Shown here piece after piece: positions 1 to 8,456 of a stretch of 64,000 nucleotides of DNA. This stretch comes from Streptomyces subrutilus (GTDB lineage Bacteria > Actinomycetota > Actinomycetes > Streptomycetales > Streptomycetaceae), in assembly GCF_008704535.1 (NCBI RefSeq), contig NZ_CP023701.1, positions 1,426,001-1,490,000 of the forward strand, read 5' to 3'. A program made the position numbers and the translations under genes. The notes below the pieces were generated by a model. The model saw only the letters and a program-made list of their open reading frames with translations, was not told the origin of the DNA and did no database searches. The first letter of the stretch is position 1. Each line of letters starts with the position of its first letter.

Positions 1-610
<610 letters not shown>

Positions 611-683
611 CGTGATCGGGCCGCTCAGGACAGCCCCCTGCCCCGAACCGCGGGAGACGCGCGTCACGCCCTGTCCGCAACGG

Positions 684-727
684 CGAGAGCGCCGCCGCGG
701 CTGTTTCCAGTCGCGGCGGCGCTCTCG
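684..727 (-). terminator. Hairpin terminator after the DUF805 gene
   Basis: A perfect 16-bp G+C-rich stem (684-699 with 712-727) closes a 12-nt loop. It lies about 75 nt beyond the DUF805 stop codon on the minus strand. There is no U-tract, as is usual for Streptomyces terminators. Confidence 0.7.
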
Positions 728-802
728 GGCCCGGCGTCCCGCGGGCCCGTCGGGCCGCTCAGGTCGCTCGGGCCGACCGGGTCGGGGCCCGGGTGGTGCG
801 GA

Positions 803-1156
803 TCAGGCGTGGACGGCCTTCGGGCTCGGGCCGTACTCGTTGGCCTGGGGCTGGCCCTCGGTGGCCGTCAGGACGAGCAGCCAGATGCCGCCGACCAGCG
901 GGACGAGGGCGATGAAGTACCACCAGCCGGACTTGCCGAGGTCGTGCAGCCGGCGGACGACGACGGCCAGGGTCGGCAGGAAGGTGCCGAGCACGTACAG
1001 GCCGACGAGCAGGGGGCTGGTGCTCAGTACGGCGTCGAGGATCGAGAGGACGATGACGATGCCCAGGTTGAAGAGGACGAACATCCAGTACTCCTGGCGG
1101 CGGGCGCGGCCGGAGAAGTCCACGTACTTCTTCAGAACGTCGGTGTAGTGGTGCAT
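803..1156 (-). CDS. DUF805 family membrane protein
   Basis: Small integral membrane protein of 117 residues, function unknown. It has the DUF805 (YhaH/YhaI-like) pattern: an N-terminal FSGRARRQEYW stretch (residues 14-24), hydrophobic segments around residues 25-45, 50-66 and 78-97, and the RRLHDLGKSGWW motif (residues 68-79) between the second and third. ATG start at 1156 follows a GGGGGG run. It sits alone between two hairpin terminators with its own promoter, so it is monocistronic. Confidence 0.85.
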   Translation of the reverse strand: MHHYTDVLKKYVDFSGRARRQEYWMFVLFNLGIVIVLSILDAVLSTSPLLVGLYVLGTFLPTLAVVVRRLHDLGKSGWWYFIALVPLVGGIWLLVLTATEGQPQANEYGPSPKAVHA

Positions 1157-1212
1157 GGGTCCCCCCAGAGGACGGTTGATCGGGCCCGTCCTGCTGGAGC
1201 AAGCCGGGGCAG

Positions 1213-1241
1213 AACTTATGCCCGCCTTACAACAGGGTCAA
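1213..1241 (-). promoter_or_regulatory. Probable sigma-70-type promoter of the DUF805 gene
   Basis: On the minus strand, TTGACC (-35, 1236-1241) and TAAGTT (-10, 1213-1218) are separated by exactly 17 bp and lie about 57-85 nt upstream of the ATG at 1156. Spacing and -35 match the HrdB-type consensus well. Confidence 0.5.
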
Positions 1242-1419
1242 GCCAGTTCCGAGGAGCCCGAAATCGGCCACGGGGAGAGATTTCCGGCACTGCGCACCCG
1301 TGACGGGACCACCGAAGTGCCCCTATGTCCACGGAAGTTCGGAAAGTCCCTCTCGTTCGCCTCCCGGCCGCCCGGAGAAGCGCACTGATCGTTACCCACA
1401 TCGTTACCACCTCGCGACA

Positions 1420-1460
1420 CCGCGGCCCGGTTCCGGGGAAGACCGGGAACCGGGCCGCGG
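1420..1460 (-). terminator. Terminator of the chitosanase gene
   Basis: A perfect 15-bp inverted repeat (1420-1434 with 1446-1460) with an 11-nt loop begins 14 nt after the chitosanase stop codon on the minus strand. Confidence 0.75.
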
Positions 1461-1474
1461 AGCGCCGGCGCGCG

Positions 1475-2317
1475 TCAGCCGATGTGGAAGGAGTCCCCGT
1501 AGACCTTCCAGTCGAGCGGGGTGTTGAGGTTCAGGTTGCCCTTCTTGACGAAGACCCGCTGGGCGGTGTCGACGCGACTGGTGTCGCTGTGCGCCTCCTC
1601 CTGCTTCATGGCCCAGACCCGGGCGTCGAGGAAGGCGTTGAGGTAGGCGGTCTCACTGCCGCCCTGGGCCGGGGTCTTGGCCTTGGCGAGGGCCTTCTTG
1701 CGGATGTTGCGGAAGCTGGTGGAGTCGGACCCGTCGCCGTGCATGACGATGGCGTCGTAGTAGATGAACTGGCCGAGCACGCCGATGCCGTCGGACTTGC
1801 CCTGCTGTACGGCCGGGTTGAAGTAGACCCGGTCGCGCTCGCGGTCCTGGGCCTTCTTGAAGTCGGCGTCCTGGGCCGCCTTGGCCCAGTCCTTGGTGAA
1901 GTTCGGGTCGAGCCCCGCGTGCGAGTCGGTGCCGTCCACCTTGCGGAGGGCCGGCAGGTACTTGGCGAGCACGTTGCCCGGCTTGACCTGCGTGTAGTAC
2001 TCGACGAGGTCGAGCATGTCGCCGGTGCCCGAACAGAAGCCGATGATGCCCGCCGTGTAACCGCGGCCGTCGTCGATGTCCTCGATGTACTTGTACTGCG
2101 CCTTCCAGTCCAGCGAGGAGTTCTCGGCGCTGGAGACGATCTGCATGGCGATCTCCTTCTTCGCCGGATCGTCGAGCCCGACGGCCGCGGCCGCGGCGAC
2201 CGCACTCCCGGTGGGCGCGGGGGCGGGAGCGGTGGCGTGCGCGGCGACCGGTACGGCGAGCAGCGCGCTGCCGAGCAGGGCGGCTGCCATCAGCGTCTTG
2301 CGGTGAGGGGTGAACAC
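1475..2317 (-). CDS. csn: Secreted chitosanase, glycoside hydrolase family 46
   Basis: Endo-hydrolysis of beta-1,4 glucosamine linkages in chitosan, outside the cell. The 280-residue precursor starts with a signal peptide: basic residues 5-7, hydrophobic core about 10-25, likely cleavage after AHA near residue 28. The acid pair matches Streptomyces N174 chitosanase Glu22/Asp40: E65 in SSAENS and D83 in DIDDGRGYTAG, the same 18-residue spacing. GFCSGTGD and the C-terminal SFHIG are also family text. It has its own terminator and a palindromic element just upstream that suggests substrate-responsive repression. Full length; no damage seen. Confidence 0.95.
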   Translation of the reverse strand: MFTPHRKTLMAAALLGSALLAVPVAAHATAPAPAPTGSAVAAAAAVGLDDPAKKEIAMQIVSSAENSSLDWKAQYKYIEDIDDGRGYTAGIIGFCSGTGDMLDLVEYYTQVKPGNVLAKYLPALRKVDGTDSHAGLDPNFTKDWAKAAQDADFKKAQDRERDRVYFNPAVQQGKSDGIGVLGQFIYYDAIVMHGDGSDSTSFRNIRKKALAKAKTPAQGGSETAYLNAFLDARVWAMKQEEAHSDTSRVDTAQRVFVKKGNLNLNTPLDWKVYGDSFHIG

Positions 2318-2354
2318 AAGGCCTCCAGAAGGGAGTTGAGGCTTTCCCGATTTC

Positions 2355-2373
2355 GTTAGGAAACTTTACTACC
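2355..2373. promoter_or_regulatory. Candidate repressor operator of the chitosanase gene
   Basis: GTTAGGAAA-C-TTTACTACC: the half sites match at 7 of 9 positions around a central C. Its left half is the half-site of the GTTAGGAAA/TTTCCTAAC type of element that recurs upstream of Streptomyces secreted glycosidases; CsnR-type repression of GH46 genes is known. It lies 38-56 nt before the chitosanase start. Binding protein not encoded nearby, so assignment is inferred. Confidence 0.5.
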
Positions 2374-2379
2374 AGACCG

Positions 2380-2749
2380 CCCGGCTCCTCAAGACCCTCG
2401 ACCGGGACCGGCGGCGGGGGCGGCCGGAGGGGCGGATGCGAGGGCGGGGCGCCGCCGGGGCCGAGGGGAGGACCGGGTCGCGCTCCGGCGCGCACCCCCC
2501 GTACGGGCGTTCGATCCGGCCGCGGCGGGGATTCCGCCGGAAACCGGGCAGAAGGCCGGCGGGCGGCGGCCCCGGAAGACCGGCGGCGGACCGTCCCGGG
2601 GCGGGTCCCCGAAGCCGCCGAATCCTTTCCCCCGGCGACCAATCCAGGACCGCGCGGGCTCCGAAACCAGAGATGTCATCCCCGGGGCCCGGCCCCGGGC
2701 CCTCCCCGACGCCCCGCACCGACGCCCGCAGCGAAGGAACAGTCATGAC
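2380..2749. other. Divergent intergenic region between csn and sigK
   Basis: About 370 nt of very G+C-rich DNA between two divergent genes. Apart from the chitosanase operator at its left end and an AAGGAAC ribosome-binding site at its right end I see no gene, repeat or convincing promoter pair. Confidence 0.4.
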
Positions 2750-3388
2750 GTGTACGCGCAACCACCCGCCGGCCCGTCCGGGTACCCCGGGGCGGGCGGC
2801 GTGAGGCAGCAGGCCGCGTTCAGCCCGCCGGACCGCCCCGGCGCACCCGACCTGCCCGCCCTCATGGAACGGATCTCCCGCGGCGACGAGGACGCCTTCG
2901 CCGCGCTGTACGACGCGGTCGCGGGCCCCGTCTTCGGCATCGCCGTCAAGGTCCTGCGGGACCGGGCCCAGTCCGAGGAGGTCGCCCAGGAGGTCATGAT
3001 CGAGGTGTGGCGCCAGGCCCCGCGCTACCGCTCCGACAAGGGCTCCGTCATGACCTGGGTGATGACCATCGCCCACCGCCGGGCCGTGGACCGGGTGCGC
3101 TCCGCGCAGGCCGCCACCGCCCGCGAGCAGGACACCGCCGCGCGCGAGCACAAGCGCCCGTACGACGAGGTGAGCGAGCAGGTGGAGGTCCGGCTGGAGA
3201 GCGAGCAGGTGCGCCGCTGCGTCCGCGGCCTCACCGAGCTGCAGCGCCAGGCCGTCACCCTCGCCTACTACGGCGGGCTGACCTACCGCGAGGTCGCCGA
3301 GACCCTGGACACCCCGCTGCCCACGATCAAGACACGCCTGCGCGACGGGCTCATCCGGCTGCGCGACTGCATGGGGGTGACCGCATGA
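2750..3388 (+). CDS. sigK: ECF RNA polymerase sigma factor, SigK type
   Basis: Alternative sigma factor that directs RNA polymerase to a stress regulon. Of 212 residues, region 2 spans about 38-105 (GDEDAFAALYDAVAGPVFGI, then VLRDRAQSEEVAQEVMIEVW, the core-binding and -10 helix) and region 4 about 150-207, with an HTH at LTYREVAETLDTPLPTIKTR. The GTG at 2750 is preferred: AAGGAAC lies 9 nt upstream and the ATG at 2745 opens only a short unrelated frame. Its stop overlaps the next ATG (ATGA), so sigma and anti-sigma are translationally coupled; its activity is set by that partner. Confidence 0.92.
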   Translation: MYAQPPAGPSGYPGAGGVRQQAAFSPPDRPGAPDLPALMERISRGDEDAFAALYDAVAGPVFGIAVKVLRDRAQSEEVAQEVMIEVWRQAPRYRSDKGSVMTWVMTIAHRRAVDRVRSAQAATAREQDTAAREHKRPYDEVSEQVEVRLESEQVRRCVRGLTELQRQAVTLAYYGGLTYREVAETLDTPLPTIKTRLRDGLIRLRDCMGVTA

Positions 3389-4104
3389 CCACCGATTCCG
3401 ACCACCTGCACGCGCTGTCGGGCGCGTACGCCGTCGACGCGCTGGAGCCCGGCGAACGCGAGGCCTTCGCGCACCACCTGACCCGGTGCACGGTGTGCGA
3501 GCAGGACGTACGGGAGTTTTCCGCGACGGCCGCCCGGCTCGGTTCGGCGGTGGCCCTGGCCCCGCCACCGCGGATGCGCGCCGAGGTGCTGGCCCGGATC
3601 GAGACGGTCCGCCAACTGCCCCCGGCCCGGCGCGGCATGGTCGCGCTGCGGCGCCGGGCGATCCCGCTCGCCCTCGCCGCCTGCCTGGCCGGCGGGCTGG
3701 CGGGCGGCGTGGCCCTGGGCGGCACCGCCCTGTGGCCGCGCTCCGAGTCCCGGCAGCCGGACCGGGCCCTGCAGGACCTGGCCGCGGTCATCACGGCCCC
3801 CGACGCCCGTACGGTCACCGGACGCTCGGCGGAGGGCGCCACCGCCTCCGTGGTCGTCTCCGCCCGCCAGGGCAGGGCGGTGTTCCTCGGGTCGGGGCTG
3901 CCGGCCGCGCCCGCGGGCAAGACGTACCAGCTGTGGTTCGCCGACGGCGCCGTGATGCGTCCCGCGGGGCTGCTGGCCGGCGACGGCGGCACCCTGATGA
4001 CCGGCTCCCCCGCCGGGGCGACGGCGGTCGGCCTGACGTTGGAGCCGGCGGGCGGCTCGGCGCGGCCCACCTCGGCCCCGCTGATGCTGATGACCCTGGC
4101 CTGA
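3385..4104 (+). CDS. rskA: Anti-sigma factor, RskA family
   Basis: Membrane-anchored inhibitor of the upstream sigma factor, usually released by regulated proteolysis. Of 239 residues, the N-terminal cytoplasmic anti-sigma domain has a zinc-type H31-x3-C35-x2-C38 motif (HLTRCTVC), a single membrane segment runs about 92-115, and the C-terminal extracytoplasmic RskA domain contains VFLGSGLPAAPAGKTYQLWF. Start ATG at 3385 overlaps the sigK stop by 4 nt. Pairing, order and size are the standard SigK-RskA arrangement. Confidence 0.92.
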   Translation: MTTDSDHLHALSGAYAVDALEPGEREAFAHHLTRCTVCEQDVREFSATAARLGSAVALAPPPRMRAEVLARIETVRQLPPARRGMVALRRRAIPLALAACLAGGLAGGVALGGTALWPRSESRQPDRALQDLAAVITAPDARTVTGRSAEGATASVVVSARQGRAVFLGSGLPAAPAGKTYQLWFADGAVMRPAGLLAGDGGTLMTGSPAGATAVGLTLEPAGGSARPTSAPLMLMTLA

Positions 4105-4226
4105 CCGGCCGAAGGGCCCGCGGACGCGCCCGCGGGTCGCGCGCCCGCCCGTGCACCGCGGGCCGGCGCGGGGCCCGCGGCGCGCGGGCGGGCCGCAGCG
4201 CCTCGGACCCGCAGCACCGGAGCGCC
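4105..4226. terminator. Convergent intergenic region with overlapping G+C hairpins
   Basis: Between the rskA and corA stops. CCCGCGG (4119-4125) can pair with the CCGCGGG that follows at about 4131-4137, and several overlapping inverted G+C runs follow. Probably a bidirectional termination zone, but no single structure stands out. Confidence 0.35.
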
Positions 4227-5309
4227 TCAGAGCCAGCCGTTGCGCCGGAAGCCGCGGTGGATGACGACGCAGGCGACGGCCATCACGCCGAGGATCAGCG
4301 GGTAGCCGTAGGTCCAGTGCAGTTCGGGCATGTGCGCGAAGTTCATGCCGTAGACCCCGCAGACCATGGTGGGCACGGCCACGATCGCCGCCCACGCCGT
4401 GATCTTGCGCATGTCCTCGTTCTGCGCGACGGTCACCTGCGCGAGGTGGGCCTGGAGGATGGAGTCGAGCAGGTTGTCGTAGGCGGCGATCTGCTCGGTG
4501 GCCCGGGTGAGGTGGTCGGCGACGTCGCGGAAGTACGCGCGGACCTCCGCCGGGATCACCGGTACCGGCTGCGTGGCCAACTGCTCCAGCGGCCGGCCGA
4601 GCGGCGCCACCGCCCGCCGCAGCTCCAGCAGTTCCCGCTTGAGTTGGTAGATCCGCCCCGCGTCGCCCCGGCCGCCGTGTTCGCTGAACACGGCCGTCTC
4701 GACGGCGTCGATGTCGTTCTGCACGGTGTCCGTGACGACCACGTAGTCGTCGACGACGTGGTCGGCGATGGCGTGCAGGACCGCCGCCGGCCCCTTGGCC
4801 AGCTGCTCCGGGGAGGCCTCCAGCTCCTCGCGGAGCGGGCCGAGGGTGCCGTGGCCGCCGTGCCGGATGGTGATCACGAAGTCCGGGCCGGTGAAGGCCA
4901 TCAGCTCGCCGGTCTCGACCACCTCGCTGGTCGCGGTGAGCTCCTCGTGCTCCACGTAGCGCACGGTCTTGAAGACGGCGAACAGCGTGTCGTCGTACCG
5001 CTCCACCTTGGGGCGCTGGTGCGCGTGGACGGCGTCCTCGACGGCCAGCGGGTGCAGGCCGAACAGCGCGGCGAGCCCGGTGAGCTCCTCCTGCGCCGGC
5101 TCGTGCAGCCCGATCCAGACGAAGCCCTCCCCCGCCTTGCGCACCCGGCGCAGCGCCTCCTCGGCCTCCGCGCACCCGTCCTGGCGTACGCCGTCGAGGT
5201 AGACCACGCAGTTGACGACGGCGCTGCCGAGCGGGGAGCGGGAGGGGTGGCTGAGGTCGACGGCCCGCCGGTAGCCGCGGCGCACGACCCGGCGCAGGCT
5301 GCTGAACAT
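4227..5309 (-). CDS. corA: CorA-family magnesium/cobalt transporter
   Basis: Inner-membrane divalent cation channel, Mg2+ uptake by family analogy. The 360-residue protein has a large cytoplasmic N-terminal domain (WIGLHEPAQEELTGLAALFGLHPLAVEDA about 65-95; PKVERYDDTLFAVFKTV), a long helix, and two C-terminal membrane segments; the selectivity signature YGMNF ends the first (about residue 315). The last residues are basic (HRGFRRNGWL). ATG at 5309 follows GGGGAGAAAG. Convergent with rskA. I saw nothing missing. Confidence 0.94.
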   Translation of the reverse strand: MFSSLRRVVRRGYRRAVDLSHPSRSPLGSAVVNCVVYLDGVRQDGCAEAEEALRRVRKAGEGFVWIGLHEPAQEELTGLAALFGLHPLAVEDAVHAHQRPKVERYDDTLFAVFKTVRYVEHEELTATSEVVETGELMAFTGPDFVITIRHGGHGTLGPLREELEASPEQLAKGPAAVLHAIADHVVDDYVVVTDTVQNDIDAVETAVFSEHGGRGDAGRIYQLKRELLELRRAVAPLGRPLEQLATQPVPVIPAEVRAYFRDVADHLTRATEQIAAYDNLLDSILQAHLAQVTVAQNEDMRKITAWAAIVAVPTMVCGVYGMNFAHMPELHWTYGYPLILGVMAVACVVIHRGFRRNGWL

Positions 5310-5458
5310 GGACAACGGCTTTCTCCCCTTCGGCGGATCACGGGCCAGTGTGCCACCGCCACCCGGACGCCGGACACCTCCCCCGCCCCGCCTTCCCGCC
5401 CCGCACCCGCCCGACACGGCGGGGTGGACCGGGGCCCGGCCCGGGGAGGCCGTCGCGC

Positions 5459-5851
5459 TCAGACGCGGTCGATGAACACGCTCGTGGACTTCACCCGCGC
5501 GGTGGCCCGCGCGCCCACCTCCAGGCCGAGTTCCTCGACCGCCTCCCGCGTCAGCAGCGACACGATCCGGTGCGGTCCGGCCTGGATCTCCACCTGGGCC
5601 TCGACGACCCCGAGCCGGACCCCGGTCACGATCCCCGGGAAGGCGTTGCGCACCGACGTGTACGGGGTCTCCTCGCCCTCGCCGGCCTCTTGGGCGACCG
5701 CGACGCAGAACGCCGCCAGGTCCGGCCCCTCCACCATCCGCCGGGTGCCGTCGCGGCGGGTGGGAAACCGTTCGGCGTCCGCCCAGCGCCGCGCCGTGTC
5801 GACGCTCACGCCGAGCAGCCGCGCCGCCTGGCCGATCGTGTAGGACTCCAT
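5459..5851 (-). CDS. MerR-type HTH plus TOBE domain protein, putative molybdate-binding
   Basis: Protein of 130 residues: an N-terminal excisionase/MerR-like HTH (YTIGQAARLLGVSVDTARRWADAERFPTRRDGTRRM compressed to residues 4-39) and a C-terminal TOBE/Mop domain (about 62-129: SVRNAFPGIVTGVRLGVVEA, ending VKSTSVFIDR). TOBE domains of this kind bind molybdate or tungstate, so it may act as an oxyanion-sensing DNA-binding protein. No mod transporter genes adjoin it, so its regulon cannot be named. ATG at 5851. Confidence 0.85.
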   Translation of the reverse strand: MESYTIGQAARLLGVSVDTARRWADAERFPTRRDGTRRMVEGPDLAAFCVAVAQEAGEGEETPYTSVRNAFPGIVTGVRLGVVEAQVEIQAGPHRIVSLLTREAVEELGLEVGARATARVKSTSVFIDRV

Positions 5852-5860
5852 GGCGGCAGC

Positions 5861-6778
5861 TTAGGCGGACCCGGCAGGGGCCGGCCGCAGCGCCTCCCCG
5901 GCCGCCCCGGCGATCACCTCGGCCACCCGCGCCAGCGCGGGCGAGTCCAGCTTCCACTGCTGCCAGTACAGCGGTACGTCCATGGGCCGGCGCGGGGCCA
6001 GCAACACCAGCCGTCCCGTCCGCACCAGGGGCCGCGCCTGCGACTCGGGCACCATGCCCCAGCCCATCCCGGCGGCCACCGCGTCGCAGAACCCCTCCGA
6101 CGTCGGCACGTGGTGCCGCACCGGCCCCGACCGGGCCGCCGGGTCGCGGGTGAGCGACCGTACGAACGCGTCCTGGAGCTCGTCCTTCCGGTCGAACACG
6201 ACGGTCGGGGCCGTCCGGAGGTCCCGGCGCAGTGCGCCCGTCAGGTGGCGGGCCGCGAAGTGCGGGCTCGCCACCGGCAGGTAGCGCGCCAGGCCCAACG
6301 GCCGCACCGTGCAGCCGGCCACCGCGTCCGGGGAGGAGGTCACGGCGGCCATCACCTGCCCCTCCCGCAGCAGCGCCGTCGTGTGCGACTCGTCCTCCCG
6401 GTGCAGCTCGAAGCAGACCGGCGGGTCCTGCGGCACCCGGGCCAGCGCCGGCAGGAACCAGGTGGCGAGCGAATCCGCGTTCACCGCGATCGGCAGCCGC
6501 ACCGGACCCGTGCCGTCGGCCATGCCCAGCTCCGCCCGCGCGTCGCGCTCCAGCCGGGACAGCTGCCGGGCGAAGCGGACGACGACCTCCCCCGACTCCG
6601 TGGCCCGCACCGGCTTGGTCCGCATCAGCAGCACCCGCCCGGTCCGCTGCTCCAGCGCCTTGACCCGCTGGCTCACCGCGGACGGCGTCACGTGCAGGGC
6701 GGCGGCCGCGGCCTCGAAGGTGCCCTCGTCGACCACGGCCAGCAGGGTCCGGACCTGGTCCAGGGGAAGCTCGTCCAT
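5861..6778 (-). CDS. argP: LysR-family regulator, ArgP/LysG type
   Basis: Transcription factor of 305 residues that in this family senses lysine/arginine and activates the divergent exporter gene. The N-terminal winged HTH is LDQVRTLLAVVDEGTFEAAA with AAALHVTPSAVSQRVKALEQ (residues 6-45); the remainder is the LysR ligand-binding domain. It is divergent from lysE with a 69-nt gap, the classic LysG-LysE layout, which argues strongly for that partner. ATG at 6778. The A+T-rich stretch TGATACGTAAAAATCTTTAG (6791-6810) in the gap is where the LysR site and shared promoters should be. Confidence 0.9.
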   Translation of the reverse strand: MDELPLDQVRTLLAVVDEGTFEAAAAALHVTPSAVSQRVKALEQRTGRVLLMRTKPVRATESGEVVVRFARQLSRLERDARAELGMADGTGPVRLPIAVNADSLATWFLPALARVPQDPPVCFELHREDESHTTALLREGQVMAAVTSSPDAVAGCTVRPLGLARYLPVASPHFAARHLTGALRRDLRTAPTVVFDRKDELQDAFVRSLTRDPAARSGPVRHHVPTSEGFCDAVAAGMGWGMVPESQARPLVRTGRLVLLAPRRPMDVPLYWQQWKLDSPALARVAEVIAGAAGEALRPAPAGSA

Positions 6779-6790
6779 CACGGGCGCTAA

Positions 6791-6840
6791 TGATACGTAA
6801 AAATCTTTAGCTGTACTGAACCCGAGGGCTGTCCTACCGT
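6791..6840. promoter_or_regulatory. Divergent argP-lysE control region with leaderless lysE -10 element
   Basis: The 69-nt gap is unusually A+T-rich for this genome at 6791-6818. TACCGT at 6835-6840 ends 7 nt before the lysE ATG, the position expected for a -10 box of a leaderless mRNA. Confidence 0.45.
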
Positions 6841-6847
6841 CGGCCAC

Positions 6848-7471
6848 ATGAACCACGGCACCGTCCCCGCGGCCCTCGCCGGCTTCGGCACCGGACTCTC
6901 CCTGATCGTCGCCATCGGCGCGCAGAACGCCTTCGTCCTGCGCCAGGGCGCGCGCCGCCACGCGGTCTTCGCGGTGGTCGCCATCTGCGCCCTGTCCGAC
7001 GCGCTGCTCATCGCCCTCGGCGTGGCCGGGGTGGGCGCGTTCGTGACCGCCTGGCCGGCCGCCCTGACGGTCGTCGGCCTGGCCGGCGGCGCCTTCCTGA
7101 TCTGCTACGGGATCCTCGCCGCCCGCCGTGTGCTGCGGCCCGACCCGGCCGCCGCCCTCACCACCGCGGGCGTCCCGCAGGGCTCCGCCCGGCGCGCCGT
7201 GGCGACCTGTCTGGCGATGACCTGGCTCAACCCGCACGTCTACCTGGACACCGTGCTGCTCGTCGGTTCCCTCGCCGCCGACCGCGGCGACCTGCGCTGG
7301 GCCTTCGGCATCGGCGCCGGCCTGGCCAGCCTGACCTGGTTCGCCACCCTGGGCTACGGCGCCCGCCTGCTCAGCGGCTTCCTCGCCCGCCCGTCGGCCT
7401 GGCGGGCCCTGGACGCCCTGGTCGCGGCGACGATGGTCACCATGGGCGGTCTCCTCCTCGCCCGCGCCTGA
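6848..7471 (+). CDS. lysE: LysE/ArgO-family amino-acid exporter
   Basis: Membrane exporter for lysine, arginine or similar basic amino acids. The 207-residue protein has about six hydrophobic segments and the LysE signature text GLSLIVAIGAQNAFVLRQGA (residues 15-34), and MTWLNPHVYLDTVLLVGS in the middle. The ATG at 6848 has no Shine-Dalgarno; a TACCGT -10-like box ends 7 nt upstream, so the transcript is probably leaderless. Divergent from its likely activator argP. Confidence 0.92.
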   Translation: MNHGTVPAALAGFGTGLSLIVAIGAQNAFVLRQGARRHAVFAVVAICALSDALLIALGVAGVGAFVTAWPAALTVVGLAGGAFLICYGILAARRVLRPDPAAALTTAGVPQGSARRAVATCLAMTWLNPHVYLDTVLLVGSLAADRGDLRWAFGIGAGLASLTWFATLGYGARLLSGFLARPSAWRALDALVAATMVTMGGLLLARA

Positions 7472-7498
7472 CCCGGCGCGGCGCCGCGCCGGGCCCGC

Positions 7499-8278
7499 TC
7501 AGCCGCCTGACGGCAGGCCCGGCCCGCCCGGCCCGCCCGGCCCGCCCGGCCCGCCCGGCCCGCCCGGCCGCCCGTGGCCGCGCCAGTACTGGCGGCGCTT
7601 GACGTCCCGTACGACGACGCCCAGGCGGGCCAGTTCCTCCCGCAGTTCGCGCGCGTCCCCGTCGGCGGGGCCGTTCTTCTCCAGCGGCTTCCGACGGGCC
7701 GCGAGCACGGCGTTCGCCCCCTCGGGCAGCCCGGGGGCGCCGGGGACCCAGCGGCGGAACTCCGCCTCGTACGGGTCGGCGTCCGCCCACGCGAAGCCGT
7801 GCGCGGCGAAGGCGTCGGCGACGCGGCCGGGGGCCAGCTCACAGCCCTGCCGGACCAGTTCGCCGCCGTCGTGGCCGAGCAGGACGAGCTGCTTGCGGTC
7901 CAGGAACGCGACGGCCACGGACGCCCGCGAGAACTCCCGCTCCCGGCCCTCGGCGGCCAGCACGAGCCGGTCGCCGGAGAGCCGGAGCGTCAGCTGCTCG
8001 TGCTGGGCGACGAGTCCGAGGACCAGCCCGGCCACCGCGCCCACGGCCGGCAGTACGCCGGCGGGCACCTTCCCGACCAGCTCGGCCGGGCCCTGCAGCG
8101 GCGCCCAGGGCAGCGTCACGAGCCAGTCCGCCAGGGGTCCCAGGCCCCAGCCGACGGCGGCGCCGAGCGCCGCGAGGACGGCGTAGACGCCGACGGTGGC
8201 CCACACCGCCTGTCCGACCACGGTGAGCCCCCCGCCCTCCGGCTCCCGCCGCGCCGGTCCGCTCTCGTCCGTCTCCAT
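7499..8278 (-). CDS. YqeB-like membrane protein with Gly-Gly-Pro tail
   Basis: Protein of 259 residues, function unknown. Two membrane segments (about 20-48 and 72-92) precede a cytoplasmic domain with DRLVLAAEGREREFSRASVA and FLDRKQLVLLGHDGGELVR, typical of YqeB-like proteins. The C terminus ends in a low-complexity Gly-Pro repeat encoded by five perfect 9-bp units. ATG at 8278 is chosen because GGGGGA precedes it at good spacing; a GTG 18 nt upstream is an alternative. It is divergent from a TetR gene across a palindromic operator and may be that regulator's target. Confidence 0.75.
   Translation of the reverse strand: METDESGPARREPEGGGLTVVGQAVWATVGVYAVLAALGAAVGWGLGPLADWLVTLPWAPLQGPAELVGKVPAGVLPAVGAVAGLVLGLVAQHEQLTLRLSGDRLVLAAEGREREFSRASVAVAFLDRKQLVLLGHDGGELVRQGCELAPGRVADAFAAHGFAWADADPYEAEFRRWVPGAPGLPEGANAVLAARRKPLEKNGPADGDARELREELARLGVVVRDVKRRQYWRGHGRPGGPGGPGGPGGPGGPGLPSGG
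7521..7565 (-). repeat. Five tandem 9-bp repeats encoding a Gly-Gly-Pro tail
   Basis: GGCCCGCCC is repeated five times without mismatch, followed by a degenerate copy. Read on the minus strand in frame it encodes repeated Gly-Gly-Pro. Such units are prone to slippage, so tail length may vary between strains. Confidence 0.9.
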
Positions 8279-8319
8279 CTCCGCGTCCCCCTCCACGTCG
8301 CCCGCCCCGGCCGCATTGG

Positions 8320-8339
8320 TAGACCGAGCACTCGGTCTA
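8320..8339. promoter_or_regulatory. TetR operator, perfect 9-2-9 palindrome
   Basis: TAGACCGAG-CA-CTCGGTCTA is a perfect inverted repeat in the gap between the YqeB-like gene and the TetR gene. On the plus strand TTGGTA (8316-8321) and TATTGT (8338-8343), 16 bp apart, overlap it and could be the repressed promoter. Size and position fit TetR autoregulation. Confidence 0.8.
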
Positions 8340-8456
8340 TTGTCATCCGGTCGCCCGGCGCACCGGAACGGCCACCCGCCGACCGGCCGGTACCGCGCAC
8401 GGGACGCGGGACACGAGGGCAGCGACCGGTTCCGGACCGGCGGGCGAGGAGAGACG

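Noticed and set aside
5401..5458. G+C-rich inverted runs after the MerR-TOBE gene as a terminator
   Set aside because: Pairing is possible in several weak registers only; no clear stem of 8 bp or more.
7521..7565. CRISPR-like or satellite repeat
   Set aside because: Nine-bp units without spacers in coding frame; a simple codon repeat. No CRISPR array was seen in the window.
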